DNA from: Alteromonas sp. a30
Lineage (GTDB): Bacteria > Pseudomonadota > Gammaproteobacteria > Enterobacterales > Alteromonadaceae
DNA length: 64,000 nucleotides
Assembly (NCBI RefSeq): GCF_026788005.1
Contig: NZ_JABEPE010000004.1
Coordinates: 1-64,000 of the forward strand
Direction: 5' to 3'
Below the pieces are notes generated by a model. The model did no database searches. It had not been told where the DNA came from and saw nothing but the letters and a program-made list of their open reading frames with translations. Below are positions 36,551-45,818 of the stretch, piece after piece (position 1 is the first letter of the stretch; every line of letters begins with the position of its first letter). The translations under genes were made by a program, and so were the position numbers.

Positions 36551-38239
36551 TTATTTTTTAGTGAAGACTTTGGTGTCATCAAGTAGGTAACGAGCAACAT
36601 TTACGCCCATTTCCTGACCCGCAGCATCGTCGAAGCTCCAATGAACCCCGTTGTACACACGACTGATACCATTTTCGATTTGCGCATCGGTTAACGTTTC
36701 AAAACGCACCGGCACAAATGGACGTGGTACATTCGGGAAGAATGGGTCGACGCCTTCGCCGTTGAACTCGTCAGACACAAATGTGAATGAGGTGTTGTCG
36801 CCGAAGAAATCACGCATCACTTCAAACGTTCCTCCACCGAACGCCGCGTGACCGGAAGGATACGCTGGGAATGGAGGCGTAGGACGAATCGCTTCTGTGG
36901 TGTTGATTACCGACACACCAACTGGATTCCATGTAGAGTCGGTTACTGTGAAGTCATTGCCATCATCCGTGCGAATGCCTGTAACCGGACGCCAGAAGTT
37001 GTAGTAGAACTTGCTGTCCCAAGCGGCAATTGCGGCATCTGCCATCACCGTGTTAACCATGGCTAAGTAACGCGCCAGTTCAAGCGGGTCGGAAATACGC
37101 GTGTCTGCCACTTGAATAGCGATTTGGTTATAGATACGTGGTGGTACACCGATTAGCGGAACCCCATCATAACCCCAGTAGTTACCGATGAAACGCGTTG
37201 CGTCTGTGCTGGTACTTGGCGTGTTGATGTTGTCTTGTGCGCCACCTAATGACGCCACTTGGTTAAAAGCATCTGCATATTCTTGCGACTCTAACGCTGG
37301 AGGAACTGGCGCACGGAACTGATCACCATCTTTCAGGAAGAATGGCTTAACGTTACCCCAGTAGGCACCTAGCGCTAAGTTAGCTTCACCGGACGTTGAT
37401 GGTGTGTTTGGATCCGGTGTCCAAGAACCTGCATGATCACTACCATCATTGATTTTGCCACCTCCGAATTTCTTCTTACCACTGGCAACTTTCCCACCGT
37501 GACCAAACTCTGGCTCTGCGATGTCTGAACGGTCATTTTTACGTTTTTTAAGAGTGCGCTTAGCGGCTTTTTCACCGAGTTTCCATGCTAACTCAACCGC
37601 CTCTTCATCCGTTGTTTGTGCGATACGATCCATTTCTTCATCAAGAATAGAAGCTAAACGTGCTTTTTGGCCCGGATACAAAGCGACGAGCGCTTCATAA
37701 GCCGCAGCAACAACGGTTGCTTCAGGAGACGCTTCTTGGAACTTCTTACCATTCAAGCCTTTAACATAACTACGATATTCGCCATCAAGCACATTTAATG
37801 CTTCAAAAACCGCTATTTGAATCATGGCTAAAGCGCGGCTTGTACGAGTCGGGCCGCCTTGGTTAACCGGCGCACCTTCTTCACCAGCGGGAGTATGATC
37901 AAGTGCCACCGTATCAAGGGCGACTCCGTGCCAGTATTTAATAGCCGTTGACACATTGGCGATGTCTGAAGCATCCGTATCCGCGCTCAAACTGAAAGCG
38001 TCACGTGTAGCAGCTCCATTTTTCAACCTCTCATAGTTACCAGATTGAATAACGGCCTTACTGATTTGGCCGATGTAGCCAGCGGCTTGTTTCTTGGATT
38101 GACTTGCACCTTTTAGCTTACCAGAAACAACTTCAACATCTTTTAGGGCCGCAGTTTGTGCAGCAAGCACCGAAGACGATGTTGCAGGTAATGCGAACAT
38201 TGCCGCCATCATTAACCACGATTTTTTAACTTTCATCAT
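36551..38239 (-). CDS. Vanadium-dependent haloperoxidase/acid phosphatase family protein, exported
   Basis: 562 residues with a signal peptide (to about residue 26, SVLAAQ). The vanadate/phosphate-binding set is complete: K-x6-RP (KFYYNFWRP near 409), PSGH (near 459) and SR-x3-G-x-HW (SRVYNGVHW near 533). These residues hold vanadate in haloperoxidases and phosphate in PAP2 phosphatases. A Gly/Lys-rich insert (about 235-270) lies between the helical halves. Whether it oxidises halides or acts as a phosphatase cannot be told from sequence. Two start codons lie in tandem (ATGATG). Confidence 0.88.
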   Translation of the reverse strand: MMKVKKSWLMMAAMFALPATSSSVLAAQTAALKDVEVVSGKLKGASQSKKQAAGYIGQISKAVIQSGNYERLKNGAATRDAFSLSADTDASDIANVSTAIKYWHGVALDTVALDHTPAGEEGAPVNQGGPTRTSRALAMIQIAVFEALNVLDGEYRSYVKGLNGKKFQEASPEATVVAAAYEALVALYPGQKARLASILDEEMDRIAQTTDEEAVELAWKLGEKAAKRTLKKRKNDRSDIAEPEFGHGGKVASGKKKFGGGKINDGSDHAGSWTPDPNTPSTSGEANLALGAYWGNVKPFFLKDGDQFRAPVPPALESQEYADAFNQVASLGGAQDNINTPSTSTDATRFIGNYWGYDGVPLIGVPPRIYNQIAIQVADTRISDPLELARYLAMVNTVMADAAIAAWDSKFYYNFWRPVTGIRTDDGNDFTVTDSTWNPVGVSVINTTEAIRPTPPFPAYPSGHAAFGGGTFEVMRDFFGDNTSFTFVSDEFNGEGVDPFFPNVPRPFVPVRFETLTDAQIENGISRVYNGVHWSFDDAAGQEMGVNVARYLLDDTKVFTKK

Positions 38240-38604
38240 AACAAGTTCCTTATATCGGTCAGATTGATTTAGTTTTTAAATCGCAATATTTTCCCCAAAT
38301 TTGTAAGATTTTCGTCCCCACGACGTTCAAATACTTTAAACCTTACTCAAAATCATTGAATTTAAGCCTCAATGAGAAAATATTGACACTACCGATAGTG
38401 AACTTTGTTTACCGTTTTATCTAATAGATTTTTGCTGTCATGAAGTTCTATCAAACCGATTCGATATAAAATTTATTCAGTATAATCAATAAATTATTGA
38501 TTTAGCCGTTCACTTATCGGAAAAACCAATATCTTATAAAAAGCGTAATATTCCACTAAAAAGGTAGGAAAAAAGAGGAGGTAATAATTTAAAAATAAAA
38601 GTGA
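38240..38604. other. AT-rich intergenic region
   Basis: Strongly AT-rich, upstream of the haloperoxidase-like gene. It ends with a consensus AGGAGG at 38575-38580 that has no start codon at normal spacing; the nearest ATG on that strand is 26 bases on. No other structure seen. Confidence 0.4.
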
Positions 38605-38823
38605 ATGATTACGAACGTCCTACAACCGCCAAACATTCGGCTTTTTGAATTAAAAGCAACTGATTTAAACAATATTACGATTAACTGTTACTATCCAATT
38701 GAAATACATTATAAAAATGACCAAATGAACGCCAATTATGTGCTTCCGGCGAGGAAATGTTATTCATTAGATAACAGCGCTTTTCTGCGTTGCGATTCCC
38801 ACAAAAGCAGGGTGCTTTTATAA
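38605..38823 (+). CDS. Possible small protein, 72 aa
   Basis: Short AT-rich frame whose 3' end overlaps the last 64 bases of the kinase gene on the other strand. Rich in Asn, Tyr and Ile (NITINCYYPIEIHYKND), a composition like the beta-rich proteins near 35 kb. The only ribosome site, AGGAGG, is too far upstream. The overlapped part is probably a shadow of the kinase gene, so the true end is uncertain. Confidence 0.25.
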   Translation: MITNVLQPPNIRLFELKATDLNNITINCYYPIEIHYKNDQMNANYVLPARKCYSLDNSAFLRCDSHKSRVLL

Positions 38824-41800
38824 GAAGGTGTCATACCTTCCTTTATAGTATTCAGCACATTTTTAGCTTTCGTTAACTGTAAAACATCTTTTGCTTGGGC
38901 AATATCAACCGCCAATTGAACGTTTCGGTAGGTAAAGGACGCCTTATCATCCAACCCAAAAGGCTGGTTTAAAGTCGCTTCCAATGAGTCAAGTTGCTCA
39001 AAGCGCTGAAAAAGTGCGAGCAACACATGGTACGCTTCGCTATCTTCAAAATTAGAATAGGCTTGCAGGGCATCTTGCAACCATTGAATGTGCGCTTGTG
39101 CTGGTAATGCTAAAACTAAACGCATGTGGGTCATCGCCGCCAATAAACCAATGTAACTGCGCGTAATAATTGGGTTTTGAGGGAATTGCTCAGCTAATCG
39201 TCGCCGCTCGATTAATAGCTCATCAATATCATCAGACCACGATAAGGCCAACGAGAGTCTTTTTTCAATTTCGAGTTGCTTCAAGCGCGATGCTAAATTT
39301 AATACATAAGGATGTGAGTTATTTACTTCAATTAGCCGCTGCATTCGCTGCTTAGCGATGCTTAAATACTCTTTTTCAAGTCCTCCTTGAAATACATTTA
39401 TCTCCACTAAGTGCACATAAATAACAACGAGATAATAATTCGCTACGAAATGTTTTGGTTCTTTTTCTATTACTTTTTGTAGCAATAGCAATGCTTGCTG
39501 TAACGCGGTATGTTGGGCTTCGACCTGATATTGTTCAGACATTAAGCGAATGGTTGAAGCCGCATTCACTAAGCTGCCAATATGTTCAGGAAAACGCCGA
39601 TTTGCCTCGACGTAATGATCAACCGCTTGTTGAAATAAATCTGAGGCATCGTTGCCAACCGACCTCTGATGCAATGCTAAATTTCGGTTGAACGTGCCAA
39701 GTTCGTTGTAATAGTAATAATCACGCCCTTCGTTACTGACATGGTTAAGCGCTTGAATGGCTTTTTCGATGGTAAATTCTGTTGGTTGATTAGATTCTTT
39801 TTGGTATTTGGTGACACTAGAAAATAAACGCCCTAGCGATAACCAAAAAGCATCTTGTTCCTGAGCAATGGGTAAACCTTTGAGTAATATTTTTTCAGCT
39901 TTATTAAACCAAACTTGTGGCTCACCAGAATGTTGACTTTGATTCAAACCATAAAACTGCAAAATTTGCCCATATACCAGATACAAGCTTTCATTATTCG
40001 AATCAATTTGCTCAATCAACGTAAACAAATTATCTAAATTTTGCATAATGTCTAAATCAAATTCACTGCCTGTTTGGTTTGCCACACGCATTTTAAACAG
40101 CATGGCTGACAAAGGCTTTACAGCTACACTGGGGTCGCTCGGAGCAATATCCGTCGCTTGAGAATAAAACGCTAGCGCCTCATCAACCAACGGCATAATT
40201 TTATCGTGAGCGCCGCCAGCTTCGTGCAGGGCTGTTGCTTGAGCAAGGATAATATCGCCTTGCAACACCTCATCTAGATAATACCAAGCGGGTAACTCTG
40301 CCCCACTTTGCAATAGCGCTAAAGCACGTTCCCATTCTTTGTTATAAAAGGCGAGAAGCGCCTGTGCATATAAGCGATATGGCGCTGAATCGATACCTTT
40401 TTGCATCAATTGCTCGGCCGGAAGACGAAACCGTGCTTCGATGAGCTTTAATCGCTCTTTACGCTCGCTTTCCTGCTCAATATAACGAATGGATTCCATC
40501 TGCTGGTTGAATAACGTGCCGTAAGAGACCGCTAAATAGAACGCGACTTTATTGTTATCCGGCTCGAGTGTTTTGGCTTGGTACAGGTTTTTTAGTGCGT
40601 TTTGTTCATCGCCTAACATTTGGTAAATCCGGCCAATGGCATAGTATGATGCCCCTAATACTGCCGGATGCACGCTCTCTAATTCAGATTCCAGCTCATG
40701 AGCAGCAGCAAGCCATTGAGCTTGTGTCGCTTCGATATTGTGTCGAGGAGACAAATAAGTGAGTTGAGCCTCATACTCCAGCGCTTTTAATTTGTCGTTA
40801 TATGCCAGCAACGCTTCTTCACGCAATGCCTGAATATGCTGTGCGTAAAGTTGCTTGGCATACAATCCACCAAATGATGACAGCACAACGCCAGCCGCCA
40901 ACGCTAACCATTTATGTTTAATGAATTTTTGCTTCAACCAATACACTTTGCCACTGCGGGCTTTTATTGGCTCGCCACTTAAATAGCGTTGAATGTCATC
41001 GGCGAAGGCTTCTGCTGAGGCATAGCGCTGTAATGGATGAGGAGACACGCTCTTTTTGATAATGATGCCAAGATCGGTATCAAGTTCTTGTGTTGCTTCC
41101 TCTAGGCTTTCAGGATTTGAGTAAACTTTAGCAGGCAGAATGCGAGTTAAACAAAATAACAAGCTCATTCCTAAGGAATACACATCTACTCGACGATCTA
41201 AACGTACGGCATTTCCCTGCAATAACTCTGGCGCCACATAACCCGGAGTCCCAATGTTCTTATACTCATAAAGGTTTGAGTCACCTTTGGTTTTCCATGC
41301 TAAACCAAAATCGACAACATAAGGTTCAAACATCCCGTTACTGATTTGCACAACGATGTTATCAGGCTTGAAATCACGATGAATGACGCCTTTGCCATGT
41401 GCCGCCTGCAAAGCAAGGGCGCTTTGGGCAATCAGAATAAGGATTTGTTCTACCGGCAATGACGAAGAAAGCGCTGTTAAACTCGGCCCTTCTATATATT
41501 GCATTACCAAAAAAACAAAGCCCTCTCCCTCAATGACTTCGTAAATACGACACACATTGGCATGTTCTATGGTAGCTTGAGCACGGGCTTCAGCGACCAA
41601 ATGTGGCAGATTATCAACATGGGAATGAATAAGAAATTTCAGCGCGACATGACGTTCTAAGCGCTTATCGAACGCTTTATAAACCAATCCAGTCCCACCT
41701 CGACCAAGGTGTTCAACAAATTCAAAACGTTCTCCCACATTGAATGGGAAAGAATCTCTTAATGAGGCTTCATCATCAAAGATTTGACTAACGGGTTCCC

Positions 41801-41852
41801 CAACGTTATCCAACGGCAAGGTCCGAGTATAATAAGATCGTGAATCAGGCAT
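38760..41852 (-). CDS. Ser/Thr protein kinase with transmembrane helix and large TPR-like domain
   Basis: 1030 residues. The Hanks-type kinase domain (about 43-300) has the glycine loop LGRGGTGLVYKA, the catalytic lysine in VALKFL, HRDFKPDN and DFGLAW. One membrane helix follows (about 316-334), then about 690 residues of helical TPR-like repeats, probably outside the membrane. This kinase-TM-TPR layout is typical of environmental proteobacterial signalling kinases. It is flanked by small divergent or convergent genes, and its substrate is not evident. All catalytic residues are present, so it should be active. Confidence 0.9.
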   Translation of the reverse strand: MPDSRSYYTRTLPLDNVGEPVSQIFDDEASLRDSFPFNVGERFEFVEHLGRGGTGLVYKAFDKRLERHVALKFLIHSHVDNLPHLVAEARAQATIEHANVCRIYEVIEGEGFVFLVMQYIEGPSLTALSSSLPVEQILILIAQSALALQAAHGKGVIHRDFKPDNIVVQISNGMFEPYVVDFGLAWKTKGDSNLYEYKNIGTPGYVAPELLQGNAVRLDRRVDVYSLGMSLLFCLTRILPAKVYSNPESLEEATQELDTDLGIIIKKSVSPHPLQRYASAEAFADDIQRYLSGEPIKARSGKVYWLKQKFIKHKWLALAAGVVLSSFGGLYAKQLYAQHIQALREEALLAYNDKLKALEYEAQLTYLSPRHNIEATQAQWLAAAHELESELESVHPAVLGASYYAIGRIYQMLGDEQNALKNLYQAKTLEPDNNKVAFYLAVSYGTLFNQQMESIRYIEQESERKERLKLIEARFRLPAEQLMQKGIDSAPYRLYAQALLAFYNKEWERALALLQSGAELPAWYYLDEVLQGDIILAQATALHEAGGAHDKIMPLVDEALAFYSQATDIAPSDPSVAVKPLSAMLFKMRVANQTGSEFDLDIMQNLDNLFTLIEQIDSNNESLYLVYGQILQFYGLNQSQHSGEPQVWFNKAEKILLKGLPIAQEQDAFWLSLGRLFSSVTKYQKESNQPTEFTIEKAIQALNHVSNEGRDYYYYNELGTFNRNLALHQRSVGNDASDLFQQAVDHYVEANRRFPEHIGSLVNAASTIRLMSEQYQVEAQHTALQQALLLLQKVIEKEPKHFVANYYLVVIYVHLVEINVFQGGLEKEYLSIAKQRMQRLIEVNNSHPYVLNLASRLKQLEIEKRLSLALSWSDDIDELLIERRRLAEQFPQNPIITRSYIGLLAAMTHMRLVLALPAQAHIQWLQDALQAYSNFEDSEAYHVLLALFQRFEQLDSLEATLNQPFGLDDKASFTYRNVQLAVDIAQAKDVLQLTKAKNVLNTIKEGMTPSYKSTLLLWESQRRKALLSNE

Positions 41853-41977
41853 ACCACTTGCTATTGCTGAATTTCTACATATATTAACCTGTTCTTAGCA
41901 GAACACTACATTAGAAACGACTGAAAAGATTAAAAAAAGCAGTAAAAAACCTAAAATAGACACAAAGAGGAAAGATC

Positions 41978-42367
41978 ATGCCAAGCACAGAACAAGCGAC
42001 TATCACCATCTTCGCTGAAGGAACAACAATAAATAACCCGCCACTTCCAGGAAAAATCAGTTTTGTACCAGAAAGCCCAAACTTCTCACAATTCGAACCT
42101 GTAGAATTTATCTTCGACCAAAGCTTACAAACATATATAACTGATGATACCTACGATGTGTATCTAATCATTGGGGGAGTAGCAAGAAAAATAACTAACA
42201 CCGACGCCATTGTAGAATATTTCCTATTGAAGCAGGATTTTACTATTTATCTGAGCGTTGCGCTTGCAAGCGATCCATTGGCGAACATCAACCTGTATTC
42301 TAAAACTAAAATAGTGGGTGACGATCCTACCTCTACCACTGGCGAGATTATTGTAAGAGTGGGTTAA
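41978..42367 (+). CDS. Hypothetical small beta-rich protein, 129 aa
   Basis: No signal peptide; acidic, rich in Thr, Ile and Val, with alternating hydrophobic strands, suggesting a small beta sandwich. GAGGAAAG is well placed before the ATG. It lies divergently beside the kinase gene (125 bp between starts) and ends at a shared terminator with cyanase. Similar size and style to the paralogous pair near 35 kb but without clear sequence similarity. Unrecognised. Confidence 0.65.
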   Translation: MPSTEQATITIFAEGTTINNPPLPGKISFVPESPNFSQFEPVEFIFDQSLQTYITDDTYDVYLIIGGVARKITNTDAIVEYFLLKQDFTIYLSVALASDPLANINLYSKTKIVGDDPTSTTGEIIVRVG

Positions 42368-42392
42368 AAGCTATTGCCCTAAAACGTTAAGC

Positions 42393-42435
42393 AAGAGAGC
42401 AAACTAAGGTTTGCGCCTTAAGTTGCTCTCTCAAT
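42393..42435. terminator. Terminator between convergent genes
   Basis: GAGAGCAAACTAAGG paired with CCTTAAGTTGCTCTC around TTTGCG, followed by TCAATTTATTTTA. Can end both the 129-residue gene and cynS. Confidence 0.75.
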
Positions 42436-42440
42436 TTATT

Positions 42441-42881
42441 TTACCAAGACTTATAAGGTAAGAACTTACCATTTAGCGTTAAAACAACACGATCACCTTT
42501 TGGATTTTCTTCCTTATCTACTTCCATTGAGAAATCGATAGCGCTCATAATACCGTCACCAAATTTCTCTTGAATCACTTCTTTCAAAGTGTCGCCGTAC
42601 ACGCCAACCACTTCGTATAAACGGTAGATAAGTGGATCGGTAGGTACCGTTTGGTCCCATACTTTGGTTGGATATTGTTGTAACGCTTTTGCCACGTCAT
42701 CACCTAAGTTGAGGTGGTTAGCAATTGCCACTGCGCTTTCTTCAGGCGCACTGTTCATTCCCAAACATGCTGATGCAAGCCACACAGGAGATACGCCAAC
42801 AGCCTTACCAAACTCTTCCCATGTTAAACCGCGCTCTGTTTTTGCACTTACAATCGCATCAGTCATTGCTTCTTTATTCAT
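42441..42881 (-). CDS. cynS: Cyanate hydratase (cyanase)
   Basis: 146 residues. Catalytic R87, E90 and S113 correspond to R96, E99 and S122 of the E. coli enzyme with a constant offset of nine. The N-terminal helix-turn-helix-like half and the C-terminal GKFLPYKSW are typical. It converts cyanate and bicarbonate to ammonia and CO2, giving nitrogen from cyanate. AGGAGA precedes the ATG. It is the last gene of a nitrogen locus and has its own leader with a hairpin pair (42994-43112), which implies antitermination control by the ANTAR protein encoded just upstream. Confidence 0.96.
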   Translation of the reverse strand: MNKEAMTDAIVSAKTERGLTWEEFGKAVGVSPVWLASACLGMNSAPEESAVAIANHLNLGDDVAKALQQYPTKVWDQTVPTDPLIYRLYEVVGVYGDTLKEVIQEKFGDGIMSAIDFSMEVDKEENPKGDRVVLTLNGKFLPYKSW

Positions 42882-42993
42882 CTTAATATCTCCTGCGCCG
42901 TAGCGCTCTATTATTAGTAAGTAAGGCGCCTACACACTCCGCGCCATATGGCAGCTCAAGTTTAATTACCCGACATCAGCTTGTTTTAATCAC

Positions 42994-43039
42994 AAAAAAG
43001 CCCACCATTCTTATGTTTCCGCATAAAAAGGGCGGGCTT
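42994..43039 (-). terminator. Leader terminator (P2-type hairpin) upstream of cynS
   Basis: On the minus strand AAGCCCGCC ... GGTGGGCTT followed by TTTTTT; the inner arm TTTTTATG pairs with CATAAGAA and closes on the six-base loop CGGAAA. It lies 110 bp before the cynS start, so it blocks cynS unless bypassed. Confidence 0.85.
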
Positions 43040-43061
43040 CATTGCCAAATTCAAATTTTGA

Positions 43062-43112
43062 ATGCAATACGTTTGCTGCTTCGTTGCAGCCTCTATTTAG
43101 GATGTATTGCAT
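43062..43112 (-). promoter_or_regulatory. ANTAR-type antiterminator hairpin (P1) in the cynS leader
   Basis: Outer stem ATGCAATAC/GTATTGCAT encloses GCTGC-AACGAA-GCAGC. The six-base loop has A at position 1 and G at position 4, the bases known to be required in ANTAR target loops. It lies 22 bases upstream of the terminator hairpin. The match to the known ANTAR two-hairpin layout is seen directly; binding is inferred. Confidence 0.75.
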
Positions 43113-43165
43113 ATTTATCAATGTATTAACGCATAAATAGTTGCGGCACACTTAAGGCATGTAAA

Positions 43166-43759
43166 TTATGCTTTTAAGTGACGAATTTTAGATAAAAGAT
43201 CTTCCGCAACTTTTTCGATTTTATCGCCCTCATCCATCGCGATTTTTCTCATATGATGATAAGCATCTTTTTCCGTTATCTGATTATTTTCCATGAGCCA
43301 TATCTTCGCTCTCTCCAATGTTTTTTGATTGGATAATCGTAATTTTGCTTGCTCTAGCTCAGATTTCAACCTTTGTTCTTCTAGGAACCGAACAATGGCA
43401 ACGTCAATAACATGTTCAAGACGTTCTGCTTCGATCTCGCCTACAGTGTAAGCACTCACACCTGATTTAATGACTGATTTAATTGAGTTAACATCATCAA
43501 TAGGTGAAAAAACCACCATGGGTTTTGGATTGAAGTCTGCGATTTGATAGAAGCTTTCGATTAGGTCTCGATGCAAAGAGTCCACTTTTAATACAATGAT
43601 GTCGGGAGATAACTCGTTCACTTGCTTTAATAATGAAAAACGTCCGAAATACGAATGCTCAACTTGATATTGCTGTTTGCTCAATATTTTTGTGACCGCT
43701 TTTGCGTTAACCTCGTCGTTATCAATTAGCAGTATTTTAGAAAAGCGTTCATCTTTCAT
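43166..43759 (-). CDS. ANTAR-domain antiterminator, NasT/AmiR-like, with degenerate receiver
   Basis: 197 residues: receiver-like domain (about 8-125), a coiled coil (about 125-150), and a C-terminal ANTAR domain (about 140-195) with LERAKIWLMENNQITEKDAY and HHMRKIAMDEG. ANTAR domains bind paired hexaloop hairpins and prevent termination. The receiver's phospho-acceptor position in SPDIIVLKVD is Lys instead of Asp, so control by phosphorylation there is unlikely. There is no NasS nearby, the usual inhibitor of NasT. It follows the PP2C-kinase gene and precedes cynS, whose leader carries the expected target. Confidence 0.9.
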   Translation of the reverse strand: MKDERFSKILLIDNDEVNAKAVTKILSKQQYQVEHSYFGRFSLLKQVNELSPDIIVLKVDSLHRDLIESFYQIADFNPKPMVVFSPIDDVNSIKSVIKSGVSAYTVGEIEAERLEHVIDVAIVRFLEEQRLKSELEQAKLRLSNQKTLERAKIWLMENNQITEKDAYHHMRKIAMDEGDKIEKVAEDLLSKIRHLKA

Positions 43760-43900
43760 TACTGTTTATCTCTTTCTTTATTGAAGAAGTTAAGAATCTC
43801 ATGGTAAACATAAAGTCCAAAATTAAGAACTTCTAATTTCACGTAATCAATGAAATAAATATGAAACTTTCGTGCAAAAATTCGGTAGAAAGTATCCTCT

Positions 43901-45634
43901 TCACTGCGCCAATAAGTAAATCACCCAACAAAATAGAACCGCCGAAATAGCCTGCCATGTAGCAACGGGATAAGCCTCCATAAGAGGTGGAGACTTTACT
44001 GCTAAATATTGAGGATTGGGGTGACGTAAATCATAAATAAATTCAGACATCGACGAATAGCGTTTATCTGGTTGTATTGTCAGGGCCTTTTTCAGTGTCG
44101 CATCCACCCAAATAGGTAAATCTTGGCGAAAAATCCGAATCGACGCATAATTTAGTCGCCGCTGGGCCGTTGTCGTGTGTAAGTTGGCGACCTGAGTGCC
44201 ATAAGGCAATTTCCCGCACAATAAGTAATACGCAATCACAGCCAAAGAAAATAGGTCAGATCGAACATCCCCTTCCTTACCTAAAAAATACTCAGGCGCA
44301 GAATATTGCATCGTTCCTAACACCTCGGTTTCGGTTTGCGAGGCACAAGCACTCGTTTGCATTTCGTGAATACCTGCAACCTTAGTCGAGCCAAAATCAA
44401 TGATTTTAACTGTCCCGCTGTGATCCAACATAATGTTGTTAGGGCGAATATCTTGATGCAACATTTCTTGTCGATGAAATGCCTGTAACCCTTTCGATAT
44501 TTGCTCAACAATATCCCGAACCTGCTCTAAGTGCGGCCGAGGGTTGTCTCGACTCCATTGAGCAAGGGTTTGTCCTTCGATATATTCGGTTGTGAGATAC
44601 AAAAAGTGTTTTTTCTCTGCATCTTGAGTCGCTTTCAACACATAAGGACTGCTGATGCGCTTGGCAATCCACTCTTCAAGCAAAAAGCGTTCTAAATACG
44701 CGTTGTTGTTGCGCATTTCAGTCGAAGGCGTTTTTATCACCACTCGCTTTTTTGTAAGATTATCAACCGCTAAAAACACATGGCTACGGCTGCTAATGTA
44801 CAAATCTCGCTCGATGGTGAAATGATCAAGTGTCATACGAGGTTGAAGCTTAGGTGGCAATGGCAAGGCAGAAATTTGGTGCGCTATTTCATCCACTTGC
44901 CTATCGGGCAACTGCTCTACACGCACAATTTGAATGCTCAGGTTGTCGTCGCTGCCCGCTTGTTTAGCTTCTTCAACAATACCATGAGCCGCGGCATCTA
45001 AATCTTCGCTATAGGTTGCCAACCAATACAGAATGCGGGCCTCGCTAATAAATTCGTAAACCCCATCACTCATCAGTAAAAAGCGATCACCTTCATCCAA
45101 TGCAAAACTATGAATATCCATACTCAACTTTTGATGCAATCCCATTGCATGAGTCAGGTATTGATTTTCAGCATCAACATGACGTCGATGGTCTTGTGTC
45201 AACTGCTCTAGATGCTCACCTACAACCCGGTAAACACGGGTGTCTCCACAGTGGAATAAATACGCGAAATGCGACTTTAAAATCAGCGAACTAAAAGTAC
45301 AGATATAGCCACTATCAGGATCGAACCGATAGGCGCTATTTTGACTTTGTGAAAACAGCCAAGAGTTTGTTGCCTGCAAAACACACTCTGCGGAACGCCT
45401 TACCGATTGCGCTTCCGAGGTGCAATAGTAGTCATTAATAAAACTACTGACAGCAGTTTCACTGGCGATCTGGCTAACATTGCTGGAGCTAATGCCATCT
45501 GCCATAGCCACAATAATTCCCTTACTGCCCAACAATGGCTCTTTGGGGAAATAGGCACCGATAAAATCCTGATTTAACGACTTGATGCCTTTATCAGTGC
45601 ATTGGCCCAGTTTAATTTGCAGTGTTTTTCGCAT
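43901..45634 (-). CDS. PP2C phosphatase-Ser/Thr kinase fusion protein with C-terminal membrane helix
   Basis: 577 residues. A PP2C domain (about 1-235; NQD at 21-23, MADG near 45-48, CGDTRVYR, GSDDNLS) is followed by a kinase domain (about 268-530) with VVIKTP, HQDIRPNN in the catalytic loop (Q in place of the usual R) and DFGS, then a C-terminal membrane helix (about 556-575). The glycine loop is poor (SSRSHVFLA). Proteins of this layout are commonly encoded with nitrate or nitrite assimilation genes, for example beside nasA in Pseudomonas. It sits between a NirC-like transporter and an ANTAR protein. A role in controlling either neighbour is inferred. Confidence 0.9.
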   Translation of the reverse strand: MRKTLQIKLGQCTDKGIKSLNQDFIGAYFPKEPLLGSKGIIVAMADGISSSNVSQIASETAVSSFINDYYCTSEAQSVRRSAECVLQATNSWLFSQSQNSAYRFDPDSGYICTFSSLILKSHFAYLFHCGDTRVYRVVGEHLEQLTQDHRRHVDAENQYLTHAMGLHQKLSMDIHSFALDEGDRFLLMSDGVYEFISEARILYWLATYSEDLDAAAHGIVEEAKQAGSDDNLSIQIVRVEQLPDRQVDEIAHQISALPLPPKLQPRMTLDHFTIERDLYISSRSHVFLAVDNLTKKRVVIKTPSTEMRNNNAYLERFLLEEWIAKRISSPYVLKATQDAEKKHFLYLTTEYIEGQTLAQWSRDNPRPHLEQVRDIVEQISKGLQAFHRQEMLHQDIRPNNIMLDHSGTVKIIDFGSTKVAGIHEMQTSACASQTETEVLGTMQYSAPEYFLGKEGDVRSDLFSLAVIAYYLLCGKLPYGTQVANLHTTTAQRRLNYASIRIFRQDLPIWVDATLKKALTIQPDKRYSSMSEFIYDLRHPNPQYLAVKSPPLMEAYPVATWQAISAVLFCWVIYLLAQ

Positions 45635-45695
45635 CGTTAAAGCAACCTAGTTACGGGGTTGATGTGTTATTTCACGTTGCACACAAGCTAAAGAG

Positions 45696-45818
45696 TTGCG
45701 CTTAATTGTCAGTCACCTACAAAGATTTATCGCAAACTCGCCGCGTGAATACGTCCCTGCCGCTTAGAATTTACGCTTAACTCTCTGTAGCTGGCTGATA
45801 ATTTGGAACCGGTATTTA
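45696..45818. repeat. Dispersed palindromic repeat, copy 3 (full length)
   Basis: Left arm TTAATTGTCAGTCACCTAC and right arm CTGTAGCTGGCTGATAATTT are inverted repeats around the shared core GATTTATCGCAAACTCGCC. About 120 bp. Its right end overlaps the stop codon of the formate/nitrite transporter gene. Confidence 0.8.
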
